Numbered from the stretch's first letter, positions 10,430 through 19,424 are shown. The stretch is 22,414 nucleotides of DNA from Dinochytrium kinnereticum (GCA_027604005.1 JADGJT010000369.1:1-22414); one strand, 5' to 3'. Program-made: numbers and translations. The notes: generated by a model from the sequence alone, not told the origin.

Positions 10430-12241
10430 TCACTCGCCGTTCCCATCAAGATTCTCTGCGACACTAATACAGCATGATGATACCAACGATACGCATAAAG
10501 CTGAGAGCGAGGTGAACACGTTAATGACGCCCGTCGAAAAGGACAACAATTTAGAAAGCAGCCACTTGCTCCACACAAAAGTTGGCGTCTGCGGTGCCTG
10601 ATACTCGAAAAATGCAGTCTGCGCAATACTCCCACTATAAAGCGCTATGATCGAGGCAGCATCCTCAATTTCTACAATGCGGACCCCCTGACCCGTACGA
10701 AGAGCACTCCTTTTAGCCCTGTACTCTGTTCTCCTCTTCCAAGATGAGTTGACTTGATCAGTCTTGTCTGCCAGAGCTTCCATAAATGCCGCCTCTCCAG
10801 CATTCCAATCATAAATCGCTATAACCGCAGCCATCTCAGCTAAGCAAATGGCGTCACTCTGGCGACTAGCCCTTTCCTGATCTCTATGTTCTAATCTCCT
10901 CAATTTAGATAGTAGTGACGGCCCTCGTCGTGGACTATTGTTGGTTTGTCCACATACCTCTGAATGCAGTAGCGCTTGAACGTTGAATTTGGATATTTTG
11001 GTTGTAGTCCTAGCAGATTTCTTATCATCCAACCCTACAATTAAACGATTCAAAGAAGTAGGTCTTGCTCTATTCTGCTTATCAGCAATCGGACTATCCA
11101 CTGCGACTGCATTGCGGCCACAGGCACGAGAGAAAAATATTGAGGTATAGCTCGCATACTGTTGAATACCCTCTAACAACTGAGCCACATCGACTTCCTC
11201 CTTTGGCTCCAAGCCGTTAGCTTCCAAAAAGGCCGTCTCACCTGCATTCCCAACCCAAATCGCTTTCTCAAGGTCTGTAGCTTCTAACTCGGCATACATT
11301 ATCCTCTTCTTTATAGCTTCCTTTTCCGCGGCACACTCCCAATATGCCATCTCTTTCGCAATCCAAGCGTTCAAGGTGTCACGTGCTACTTTCTCATCAC
11401 AGCTTCTCTGAAAGTACTCCAATATTAAGATGCAGTCTTCGTACATCTTTGCCTCCGCGTCCTGGATTGATCTCCTCTTCAATTCCCGTGCCACCTTCTC
11501 GCCTCTATATCTGGTCTCACCCGCATTTCCTAACCAAGTAGAAGTGCACTTAGTTCCGGCTCCAATCTCAGAGACCCTAATCATTAAATCCATTTTTACA
11601 TCCTGGCATTCATTGATACCCAATTCCAGGAACGCCTTGGTCCTATCAATCCATGGTCTGACCATGCTGAATGTTCTCGAAAAAGTATCGGCTTCTGTGA
11701 GGAAGATATGGATGTGATGCATAGAGGCTTGAAAAGCTTTGTGGACGGAAGGCCTACTATGCCACCTAGGAGGATGGATCCTCGCGAGAGCCTTTTCGTA
11801 TAGAATCCCGAGGTCCAAAAGCGACTTTCGAAGGATAAAGAAGGTGTTTGTGGCTGCTGCTGCATGGATAGTTGCCCTGCGCTGACTTTCGGTCAGTGTG
11901 GCAATTAATGAAAATAAGTCAACGACCGGTTGATAGTTTCCAGAATAATCTGGTCCTATTACTGCGTTACTATCTCCCAAATTCTCTTTGATGGCGTTTC
12001 CAAAATAGTTGCAGTCCATATGGCAAGTGCTCAAAGCTTGACCGAACACTAGGTTTCCTTCCTGAGTTGATGATGATTCTTCTCTAGCTGCTGAGTTGGA
12101 TATCGCGGACATAACGTTAAGTTCCTTCGAGCACGTATCATAAATCCGATAAAGTTTCATGATATTCTGAATAAATCCAACCAACTCTTGATGATCCACC
12201 TTCAAGGAAAACACACGATTGGATACATGCTCTATGCTCAT
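10430..12241 (-). CDS. Array gene C: chimeric helical repeat protein with hydrophobic tail (603 aa)
   Basis: Uninterrupted frame from ATG at 12241. Residues 1-371 follow gene A through its helical domain (LTESQRRATIHAAAATN at 116-132, AFQASMHHIHIF, MVRPWIDR). Motif copies WLGNAGETRY (236-245) and WVGNAGETAFLE (329-340) are spaced 93 residues apart, exactly as in A. After a polar linker (about 372-440), residues 440-550 resemble the C-terminal part of gene D: QERASRQSDAICLAE, then WNAGEAAFME (about 479-488) and YSGSIAQTAFFE (about 535-546). The end (about 555-592, WLLSKLLSFSTGVINVF, CVSLVSSCC) matches the hydrophobic tail of D in pattern. I know no characterised homologue. Probably membrane-associated through its tail (inference). 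Upstream of the ATG the frame stays open for about 30 codons to a TGA, so an upstream exon cannot be excluded. Confidence 0.82.
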   Translation of the reverse strand: MSIEHVSNRVFSLKVDHQELVGFIQNIMKLYRIYDTCSKELNVMSAISNSAAREESSSTQEGNLVFGQALSTCHMDCNYFGNAIKENLGDSNAVIGPDYSGNYQPVVDLFSLIATLTESQRRATIHAAAATNTFFILRKSLLDLGILYEKALARIHPPRWHSRPSVHKAFQASMHHIHIFLTEADTFSRTFSMVRPWIDRTKAFLELGINECQDVKMDLMIRVSEIGAGTKCTSTWLGNAGETRYRGEKVARELKRRSIQDAEAKMYEDCILILEYFQRSCDEKVARDTLNAWIAKEMAYWECAAEKEAIKKRIMYAELEATDLEKAIWVGNAGETAFLEANGLEPKEEVDVAQLLEGIQQYASYTSIFFSRACGRNAVAVDSPIADKQNRARPTSLNRLIVGLDDKKSARTTTKISKFNVQALLHSEVCGQTNNSPRRGPSLLSKLRRLEHRDQERASRQSDAICLAEMAAVIAIYDWNAGEAAFMEALADKTDQVNSSWKRRTEYRAKRSALRTGQGVRIVEIEDAASIIALYSGSIAQTAFFEYQAPQTPTFVWSKWLLSKLLSFSTGVINVFTSLSALCVSLVSSCCISVAENLDGNGE

Positions 12242-13200
12242 GCTGAGGCCATTGGAAGAAGGCTCTTCAGTAGGAACAGGTAATATGGCAGCAATGAAGG
12301 AGTTTAGAGGAATTGATCAAGTGTTGATGCGTTCAGAATGGTTTATCCAACCTTTTTCGCTGAAAGCTGCTCCTACCATTCTCTTCGTCGTTAGTATGCC
12401 AAAAACGTCCGAAAATTTCAAGAAGGTTCAACCATAAAGCTATAACCCATATCTCCAATGTAGAATGGAATAGGCTGTCATCCAGGAATAAGATGATACA
12501 TTCCTCCATATTTCAAGTCAGGAAGTGTATTCAATAAGACCTCGTCATCAAAAAGAGTGTTAATTGATCAGGATGAACTTTGCTCAGAAAAATATTCGGA
12601 AAGGAGAGGTGACCCATCACACTAGCGAAGTCTTTTTAAGAGTAAGGGCTAAATATATTTGGGAGCCATACTTCCCAATGGCTTCATTCAGTAGAAGTCT
12701 TTGAAAATACGAACACATTTGTACTGCCAAAACAGGCAAAAGAAGGCATTCGTTATAATGAAGAGGAAAAAAACAACTGTACTTATGTATTATAAAGTAT
12801 ATGATCTGAGAATTGAAAACAATATTGTTTGTAAGTCGAGGATAGAAAGAAACGAAATAAATAATGAAAACAACTTCAACGGTACTGATTGGAAGCGATA
12901 GAGATAACTAGCACTTGTGACCTACGGCCGTACGAGACGATGCACAATGGCGGAAGACAAGGCTTGAAGAAAAGTATGAAAGAGCTTCTGAGGCAAAATC
13001 TGGAGAATATGACTCCGATGAATGCATGGAGAGGAAGAAAGGCAGTTGAATAAAACACGGGCTGGACACGGAACCAGCGCTGATATGAACAAAGAGCGTT
13101 AGGGATTTGAAGGGGTGCTCGACTTTTGATGAGTTGAGTGAAGACTTGATGGATGAAAGGCCGAGGAAGTACTTTGGAGAGTCGAAAACTGAAGAGCTGT
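12242..13200. other. Intergenic region between genes C and D
   Basis: Promoter side of gene C and 3' side of gene D, strongly AT-rich at 12650-12900. Reading frames over 12876-13318 overlap the end of gene D in other frames and show no family resemblance. I see no gene. Confidence 0.55.
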
Positions 13201-15026
13201 CTAAAAGAAGATCCCCCGAATGAACGACATGCATGACGATACGACAGATAGGCACGCCTTGACAACGCCATTGACGAGGTCGATACATCCGGATAGCAAC
13301 TTCCCCCCCCATCCACACCTTTGCGACTTAGCCGCCTCTAACTCATAAAAAGCTGCCTCTGCAATGTTTCCGCTCTGTACCGCCAATAGAGCAGCATAGG
13401 ACTCAACTTCAGCGATGCGAATAGCCTCGATTTGGGACGAATCACTTTCTAAGGCCTTGTTTGTGGGGTTCAGAGCCTCAAGAAAGCGGGCCTCCGCCGC
13501 ATTACCACTGTAAACGGCCAAGGTCGAAACAGCGTACTCTACCTCGGCAAGGACTATGGCCTCACTCTGGCTACGATTGGCCACTACCGGCAACAGAGCA
13601 GCATAGGACTCGACTTCGGCGATGCGTTTGATCTCCATTTGAGACGAATCACTTTCTAAGGCCTTGTTTGTAGGGTTTAGACCCTCAAGAAAGCGGGCCT
13701 CCGCAACATTACCATTGTGAATGGCCAACGTCGAAATGGCGGACTCTACCTCGGCAAGGACTATAGCCTCGCTCTGGCTACGACTGGCCCTCTCCTCGGC
13801 CCGGCGCTGAAGCCTCCTTAAAGCGGATGGTTTCAGTTTTTTAAAAGTTGTCGACTGAGCTTCATTGTGTTTAACTTTAAGATCGGAACCTTTGGCGAGC
13901 ACGTCTGTTTTTTCGACCAAGATCTGAGCAATGTCTTCTGTGTCACTTGAGCTTACTTCTCTGTCTGATTTCTGTTGCGGTGAGAATATATGGGTTACCC
14001 TTCCTTCGGTTCCTTCGGCTGCTGGAGCGACCATTGGAGAAGCTTCACTGAAATCTGGCAGGCTGATGCGCTGAAATAGTTGAGGTGATACCTCTTTACT
14101 CAAAACAGGTGCTGGGATCACCTTCGTCACCTTCGTCTGGTCTGTCACAACCTGAGCGGCAGAAGAGGACTCGCTCGCATTGACATCGTCCCGCTCAATA
14201 CGGTTCGGAACCGCAAGTTCAATCTGGTTAGACACCTTCTCCACAGCTTGATTCTTTTCCTTCTTAAGCCGGTTGGTCTCCTCGATCACCATTTTTAGCC
14301 CTCGAGAGATCTTGTCCTGCACTTCCCCCATCCATCCGAGGCAAACCTTAACGGGTCCCAACAAGCATTTGATCTCCATGGTGAATTCCTGAAAGCAAGC
14401 CTTGAGCGCATTGACAGCAATCTCCGCCCTCGTCGTCTCGAAGTTCGACCTTTCCACACCTTCCATAGCCACAAGAACACTGTCCACCAACTTGAATAGA
14501 CGTCTCTGACCCCAAAGGGCTGTTTGAACCGCCTCAAATGCAGTTTGAACATTTGCACGGAGGCAGCGAAACCCTGCTGCGATCTCAGCGGTCTTGTCAA
14601 GGTCTTCGTAATTGTTGGGATGAGCGTTAAGGGGTTGTCGGTCCTTGGCGTAGTTTTGAAAACAGGTGTCGGCCCTGTTCAACTGATTCGTGAAATCGAG
14701 GTGGAGCCTTGTTACCGATCGGAGGGTCCGGGCAAGCTCCTTTGGATTGATCGACGTCAAGTTCTTGACGGTTGAGTCTGGGAGGAAACGAAAAGATCTG
14801 TGCTCGAGGATCGGGTTCATGGAAACCTTAAGAGTGGAGTGATCTCTGCAAAGTTTCTGAATGGAGCTAGTGACGTCACCAGCGCTCTGCCGCAGAGCCT
14901 TCACATCTCGAGCTGAGCAAAGAGGAATAGAATGGTCAGAGACGGAAGGCCATGCTAAAACAAAAATCACTCACCAGTGTCCACACACATGGTGGACGGC
15001 AACGGATCATCGTCCAGTGGAACCAT
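13201..15026 (-). CDS. Array gene D: helical domain plus GN-motif repeats and hydrophobic tail (587 aa, 2 exons)
   Basis: Exon 1 is 14975-15026 (MVPLDDDPLPSTMCVDT plus one base). The intron is 14913-14974 (GTGAGT..CAG, 62 nt) and exon 2 is 13201-14912. The long frame reaches 14970 only via a GTG inside the intron, so the spliced start is preferred; gene B has the same structure. Residues 18-250 are the helical domain shared with B (AAGFRCLRAN, GQRRLFKLVDS, ALKACFQEF). A polar, acidic and serine-rich linker follows to about 390. Then come repeats with NGNVAEARFLE, SGNAAEARFLE and SGNIAEAAFYE, two of them in a 207-bp tandem duplication. The last 38 residues (550-587) are hydrophobic or amphipathic (CIDLVNGVVKACLSVV) and resemble the end of gene C. 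Composition is GC-richer than gene A. Function unknown. Confidence 0.82.
13303..13310. repeat. C8 homopolymer inside gene D
   Basis: Eight consecutive C on the plus strand (G8 in the gene D message), just before the hydrophobic tail. The frame after the tract still encodes a tail resembling that of gene C, so the reading as given is probably correct. Confidence 0.85.
13385..13789 (-). repeat. 207-bp tandem duplication within gene D (2 copies)
   Basis: Positions 13385-13582 and 13592-13789 are highly similar at the DNA level with a period of exactly 207 bp (69 codons). For example GCAGCATAGG occurs at 13391 and 13598, and the GCCTC start of a shared block at 13559 and 13766. In protein each copy runs RSQSEAIVLAEVE..GN.AEARFLE..LNPTNKALESDSSQ..AEVESYAALL. 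The frame is preserved, so the duplication adds one motif-bearing unit. Confidence 0.93.
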
Positions 15027-15887
15027 ATTGATGGTGTCGGATCGCGTGGTTCAGATCTGATCAACTGAAACCAGAGAAAAGATCGTCCTCTATCTTAAAG
15101 AGGATGATGACGGTTGAAGAGGTTATGTACTCAAGAGTACGTTGAGGGCACCTCGCGTTTGGGATGCACAGTAGGGTGAGTTGGGAGATGTAGCGAGGCT
15201 ACCTGGCACCAACTGATGGGATGGAACTACGACTTGGGTTTGATGGAGCACGCCGAAGCCGACGTCCTCAAGTGCAGTATCTGATCTGGTTGGTGGGTTG
15301 GGATGGCTGTGAGTAGCCTCCAAAGGATTTCAAGCTGATAAGATTGATCCCGGAGGGCTCGCTGTGATCAGAACTTCCTGTTTGCGCAAGCTGTTGCTCG
15401 GCAAAGATGAGGAGGTCGTTTGTCTCGCTGAGGTGGAGGACAGCGAGTCAATGGGGGGGAAGAAAGTAGAGGACAACTCAATGGTTTGTTGGGGCTTTTT
15501 GACCACCAAAATTCAAAGTCCGCTTTGTTTTGGTCAGCCTCAAAAATTTTCAAGTGTTTACGCACCAGTCTGAGTCAAATCGAGTTGGTGAAAAAACAAC
15601 AGGTTTGCGAGAAGAAAACATCCTCAATAACACCCTTCCAGTGATTGAATCGTTCAAGTTCAGAAGTCACATTGTTAACAAACAAGCATTGTATTGGTTA
15701 AAAAAAAAGTACAACATCAGCGATAAACGGAAAAACACAAAAAACCAAATAAACAACAAACAAACAACCTCTTCCACACCACAACCCATCGAAAAGTCAA
15801 ACAAACTACCCCGAATCTAACATCCTCTCAAACTGGTCACTAACATCCACCTCAACACACTCCTTCGCATTTGAAATGGAACACAAA
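15027..15887. other. Intergenic region between genes D and E
   Basis: Upstream region of gene D and downstream region of gene E. The first 100 bp share a short AAGATCGT(T/C)CTxT stretch with the equivalent position upstream of gene B. An A-rich stretch lies at 15690-15800. I see no gene. Confidence 0.5.
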
Positions 15888-17648
15888 TCACGATTGACGC
15901 GACCCGCAACAAAAAAACGAAACGACCTCTTCAATGACGCGATTTAACAACGAGAACACCGTACCCAACAACAAGATGCTTGAGGAGAAGAGGGTTTCCG
16001 TTGGCCTCGTGTCGTTTGATTGGGGGTCGGGAGGAGATGTGGCGGAGTAGGATGCATTTCGAGTTGGAGGATCGACGGGGGGTGGTGTTGACGATGAGAC
16101 AATAGTTAGGTTTGTCTTGGCTGGTTTGTTGGACATGGCGGCGGTGGATGGGGTAAGTTCAAGAGTCTTTACATGAATATTAATGTTGGGAGCAACGTGG
16201 GTTTCGTTAGTCTCATCCACGTCTCGATTAGCCTCGATTTGAAATCCACCATCCGTGATAGGCTGCACGCGCGCAGAGTTTGTAACGCGAACATTAGCTT
16301 TGACGTCGACGGGGCTCTCCTCTTCAGTCTCCACATTATGAAAATCGCGGCCCACAGGCACTTGAGAGTTATCAACGAGTGGGGTAAACTCCTGAATTTT
16401 AGGAGGCTTAACAGTCTTCACGGGAAGCTCTGTCTTTGTCGTGACGCATTCTTCCTTCTCTAAATTCGTCTGAAGTTCAGGAGAGGTCGTAAGAGACTTC
16501 GCTGGAATCTCGGTCTCGGCGGCCACGCTTCTTTTCCTTTCCATCTCCATATTTCCAAAAATCTCGACCTGACATCCGTCGGTGGGAAGGATTAGCGCCT
16601 CACGTTTTGGGGTCTTGACGTGAGTATCTGTCTCGATGACGTCGATCTCACCCTGAGATTGTTTAAAGCAGATAAGGGGTTGAGGGTCTAAAGCCTTGAT
16701 GTCAAGGTCAGTCTCGGTGAGACCGAGATCCTCCTTCCCCAACTCCACATCTCGAGTACCCTTGGCCTGACACCTGAATTTACCATAACGTTCACCATCA
16801 CCACTCTTCCAAGCCCGTGATTGCCCAGGGTTAGCGTTAGCTATTTCTGTAACATATCGTCGAAGAGCGTGGTAATTCTCCGATTTACACATCAAACACT
16901 GACAAAAAACAACTTTCCCGCTTACAATCTCATCATCGCTGAGATGATGGAAACCCTTAGCTTTATCGCACGACTCGTTCCAGTCTGTGAAATGCTGCGC
17001 CGTATCAACCGAAACAGGTACTTGGGGTTGTTTAGGTTGCTCGAGTGCGGTAAGAACGAGAGGTGGAGCGGCAACGATGCCGGTCTTTGAGGGAGGTCGA
17101 ATCTTATCTACTTTAGATTGGATGTTACGTCTCGGCGTCTCGACTTCCTCCTTCTCATTTCTCTCTGTCACATCCATCTCAACAATCTTACCTACCTCCC
17201 CGGCATCCCTCTTCAACCTCCTCAACGTCTTCATCACACCCGCCCACCACTCCCTCGCATCTCTCACGTTTCCCAAGAACCCATCAACTCCTCTCTCAAC
17301 CCGCACCACATTCCTCGAAACCTTTTCAACGATCCTTCGAATCGGTTTAGCCTTCACAAGGAGGTTCGAGACTGACTTCTCAAGCCTAATGATCGACGAT
17401 GTGGCTTCTGAGAAATGACGAGTGGCTCGGCGATGGTTCTCGGTGAACAATGACACAAGGGCGTAGATGCCGATGACGGTGGTGGTTGTGGAGTTGGAAC
17501 GGTTCTGCCCATCACTGTCTTTGGATGATGATTCTGTTTTTATCACGAGGTTCTTTAAAAAGTCTTTGTCGGTTAGGTATTGGCGGTAGAGGGTTAGTTC
17601 TTGGTATGACCTTGGAGCGGGACGACGCCCTCGTTGTGGTTGTTCCAA
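15888..17648 (-). CDS. Array gene E: divergent helical protein with long repetitive linker and hydrophobic CC tail; 5' end unresolved
   Basis: The open frame runs from an in-frame TAG (17694-17696) to the stop at 15888. It has no ATG before the conserved region; the TTG at 17648 is only the nominal first codon of the 586 counted. A first exon further upstream, or loss of the 5' end, must be assumed. Residues about 59-160 (LVSLFTENHRRATRHFSEATSSIIRLEKS, broken by many K/R) correspond to the LTESQRRATIHAAAATN region of genes A and C. A cysteine cluster C249-x-C251-x2-C254 follows. Residues about 310-510 are a low-complexity linker with loosely repeated ET..xVKT-type units. The last 34 residues (553-586) are hydrophobic (SSSILLLGTVFSLLNRV) and end FFCCGSRQS; the adjacent cysteines could be lipid-modified (inference). 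Function unknown. A divergent alpha/beta hydrolase fragment begins 78 bp away. Confidence 0.68.
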   Translation of the reverse strand: MEQPQRGRRPAPRSYQELTLYRQYLTDKDFLKNLVIKTESSSKDSDGQNRSNSTTTTVIGIYALVSLFTENHRRATRHFSEATSSIIRLEKSVSNLLVKAKPIRRIVEKVSRNVVRVERGVDGFLGNVRDAREWWAGVMKTLRRLKRDAGEVGKIVEMDVTERNEKEEVETPRRNIQSKVDKIRPPSKTGIVAAPPLVLTALEQPKQPQVPVSVDTAQHFTDWNESCDKAKGFHHLSDDEIVSGKVVFCQCLMCKSENYHALRRYVTEIANANPGQSRAWKSGDGERYGKFRCQAKGTRDVELGKEDLGLTETDLDIKALDPQPLICFKQSQGEIDVIETDTHVKTPKREALILPTDGCQVEIFGNMEMERKRSVAAETEIPAKSLTTSPELQTNLEKEECVTTKTELPVKTVKPPKIQEFTPLVDNSQVPVGRDFHNVETEEESPVDVKANVRVTNSARVQPITDGGFQIEANRDVDETNETHVAPNINIHVKTLELTPSTAAMSNKPAKTNLTIVSSSTPPPVDPPTRNASYSATSPPDPQSNDTRPTETLFSSSILLLGTVFSLLNRVIEEVVSFFCCGSRQS

Positions 17649-17725
17649 TATCGGCCGCTCCTTGGAAGTGGTTTGGTCAAAAGGGAAGAACGGCTATTTT
17701 CCCAGCCCCTGAAACTGTCATAGAG

Positions 17726-18349
17726 ATGGAGCCGTCATCAGAAAGCCGTATCAAAGAGCAGCCATTCATCCCGATGCCTCCGCGGACTCCTTTCTCAGCA
17801 GTCCGGGCAGGCGGCCTTGTAGCCCACTCACTCACGCTGGCAGATGGGCGAAAACTGGAATATTACCTTGATGGCGTCGTTGGCAAACCCGCTGTCTTTC
17901 TCATCCATGGACAGTTCTCACCCGGCCGGATGTGGATTGGCTCAGAGCGCAACGATTTGTTCCTAGTCATGCCCACGTGTCCCAACTATGGCGGGAGCTC
18001 GCACCATGCAGGCTACACTTACTCCACAATTGCCAATGACCTCCAACAGCTCGCGGACCACCTTCAAGTAAGACAATTCCATGTGATTGGAGCTTCCTCT
18101 GGTGCCCCGCTGGCTCTGACAGTCAAAGCTCTGCTTCCGGCTCGTGTTGGAAAGTGCATATTAATATCAAATAAATCCTTAAGAGAGCACACAACAAGCA
18201 TGCATCATCAAAGGACAATGGTCAGAAACGACCCCCAAAATATAAAAAAAGAATGGCAGACACATAGAAACCACCCATTCAAAAGAAGGGAAAAAAAAAC
18301 AAAAAAACAACAAGATCAAAGAGCTTCAAAGCTGCTCATTTCGACATAA
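17726..18349 (+). pseudogene. Alpha/beta hydrolase, truncated after the nucleophile elbow
   Basis: From ATG 17726 the frame encodes an alpha/beta-hydrolase N-terminal half. It has an LADGRKLEYYLDG strand region, the oxyanion HG at residues 61-62 (FLIHG), PNYGGSS, and a GxSxG elbow GASSGA with the putative nucleophile Ser124. Family resemblance ends at about residue 148 (GKCILIS, near nt 18170). The remaining 59 codons are A-rich, lysine-rich and overlap the 3' UTR and last codons of MscL-2 on the other strand. The cap domain and the acid and histidine of the triad are missing, so this is probably a non-functional remnant. The frame is also open upstream to 17486 but overlaps gene E there. An AATAAA occurs at about 18170. 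Confidence 0.75.
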
Positions 18350-19331
18350 GAAAACTGTCATCGGCAGCACTCTGGACAGAGGCGCAGAATTTGCACTTGA
18401 CGGCATCGAGTTTGATGTCCTCCTTGCTGTAAAATCGCAAAGAAAAAAAAAGGTGGAAGAAAATGATGTGTGAGTTTTAAATGGTATTGGCATTAACGGG
18501 GTGGATATGAAAGAAGGTTTGCAAGAGAAGAAAACTAACCAGAACTCGCAGGCCTTGGTGGTGGGCGCAGGCTTCTTGCGAAGGAAGGCAGCGCTGTAAG
18601 CCTTGACGAGGAAAAACACAATCAACGAGATGAGGAGGAAGTTGATGCAAGTCTGAACGAAACGACCCCTATAATGATAGTAAAGCAAAACAACGAGTGA
18701 GGAAAAACCAAATGGAAAGTATATAAAGGGAAAAAAAAAGAGCACCAAGCCACTCCGTGACTTACCAGTTCCAAGTGACGGCACCAGCGAGGTTGGCAGC
18801 AGCAATTGTGTTGTAGATGCCTTGCTTGCCCTCCTCGCAGAGAGGGTCCCTGGTACCGTTAAGGTTTTTCTTGCACTTGATGACGATGAAGGAGTTCTCA
18901 AGACTGTTCTCAGTCGCCATGCCAATCAAAGGAGTGATCAAGTCGTTAACCAACGAGGTGACGACTGTTCACCAAAAAAAAAAGAGTGATGAACCGTTCA
19001 GCATTCATTCCAAGCTTTAACAACAGACTGGAGCTTGCAGAAAGTGCCACCCAACCCAACCCACCCAAACCCCACCCCCAAAACGACCAACAAAGTGAAG
19101 AGCAAGCAAGACCAGATACTCACTCGCAGTGAAGGCGGCACCAATAATGATACCAACAGCAAGGTCAACAACACTTCCCCTCGACAGGAAGGCAATGAAA
19201 TCATTGAGAAGCGAGTTGACAGCCTTCCCCGTCTTCTGAGCGCCGCCCTTGAGCTTGTCTCCGGCGTTGGCGACAGTGTCGCGCATCTCGACAGCGATGG
19301 TGTCGCTGGAAGCGTTGGCAGACTTTGACAT
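18336..19331 (-). CDS. MscL-2, large-conductance mechanosensitive channel homologue (208 aa, 4 exons)
   Basis: Exons 19124-19331, 18766-18964, 18540-18668 and 18336-18426 join in phase to 209 codons including the stop. The N-terminal segment has KKTG-like residues and an amphipathic stretch (LLNDFIAFLSRG). TM1 is SVVDLAVGIIIGAAFTA, continuing after the intron with IVTSLVNDLITPLIG. The loop has C..C with an NGT sequon between. TM2 is about 138-160 (FVQTCINFLLISLIVFFLV). The tail has CEFC (176, 179) and CKFC (190, 193). Closest to MscL-3 in sequence and intron positions. The two introns flanking exon 3 are also shared with MscL-1. The 159-nt first intron contains a G-quadruplex-like tract. A TATA box lies about 85 bp upstream of the ATG. 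Expected to be a tension-gated channel with both termini cytosolic (family knowledge). Confidence 0.95.
19048..19079 (-). repeat. G-rich (G-quadruplex-like) tract in MscL-2 intron 1
   Basis: The plus strand is C-rich (CCACCCAACCC...). The transcribed-sense strand has six successive runs of three or more G separated by one to three bases, within the first intron of MscL-2. Confidence 0.85.
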
Positions 19332-19415
19332 GATGCAAGCGAGGTATTTGGTGGTTGGAGGAGTGATTTGAGGTTGGTGTTGAAAGTGTGAGCAGCAGTG
19401 GGCCCCACGCTGTTC

Positions 19416-19424
19416 TTTTTATAC
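19416..19424 (-). promoter_or_regulatory. TATA box of MscL-2
   Basis: On the minus strand this reads GTATAAAAA, about 85-93 bp upstream of the MscL-2 ATG at 19331. It is a canonical TATA element at a plausible distance for a fungal core promoter. Confidence 0.65.

Noticed and set aside
12876..13318. Two overlapping minus-strand frames beyond the gene D stop
   Set aside because: They overlap gene D's end in other frames and show no homology. Likely 3' UTR shadows.
15364..15573. Plus-strand frame containing VCLAEVEDSES, resembling the IVLAEVESA unit of gene D
   Set aside because: The match is only about seven residues on the opposite strand and has no GN motif after it. Probably chance.
5357..17648. 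Array genes as transposon or integrated-virus cargo
   Set aside because: I saw no transposase, integrase, reverse transcriptase, terminal repeats or target-site duplications. The genes have ordinary host-type introns.
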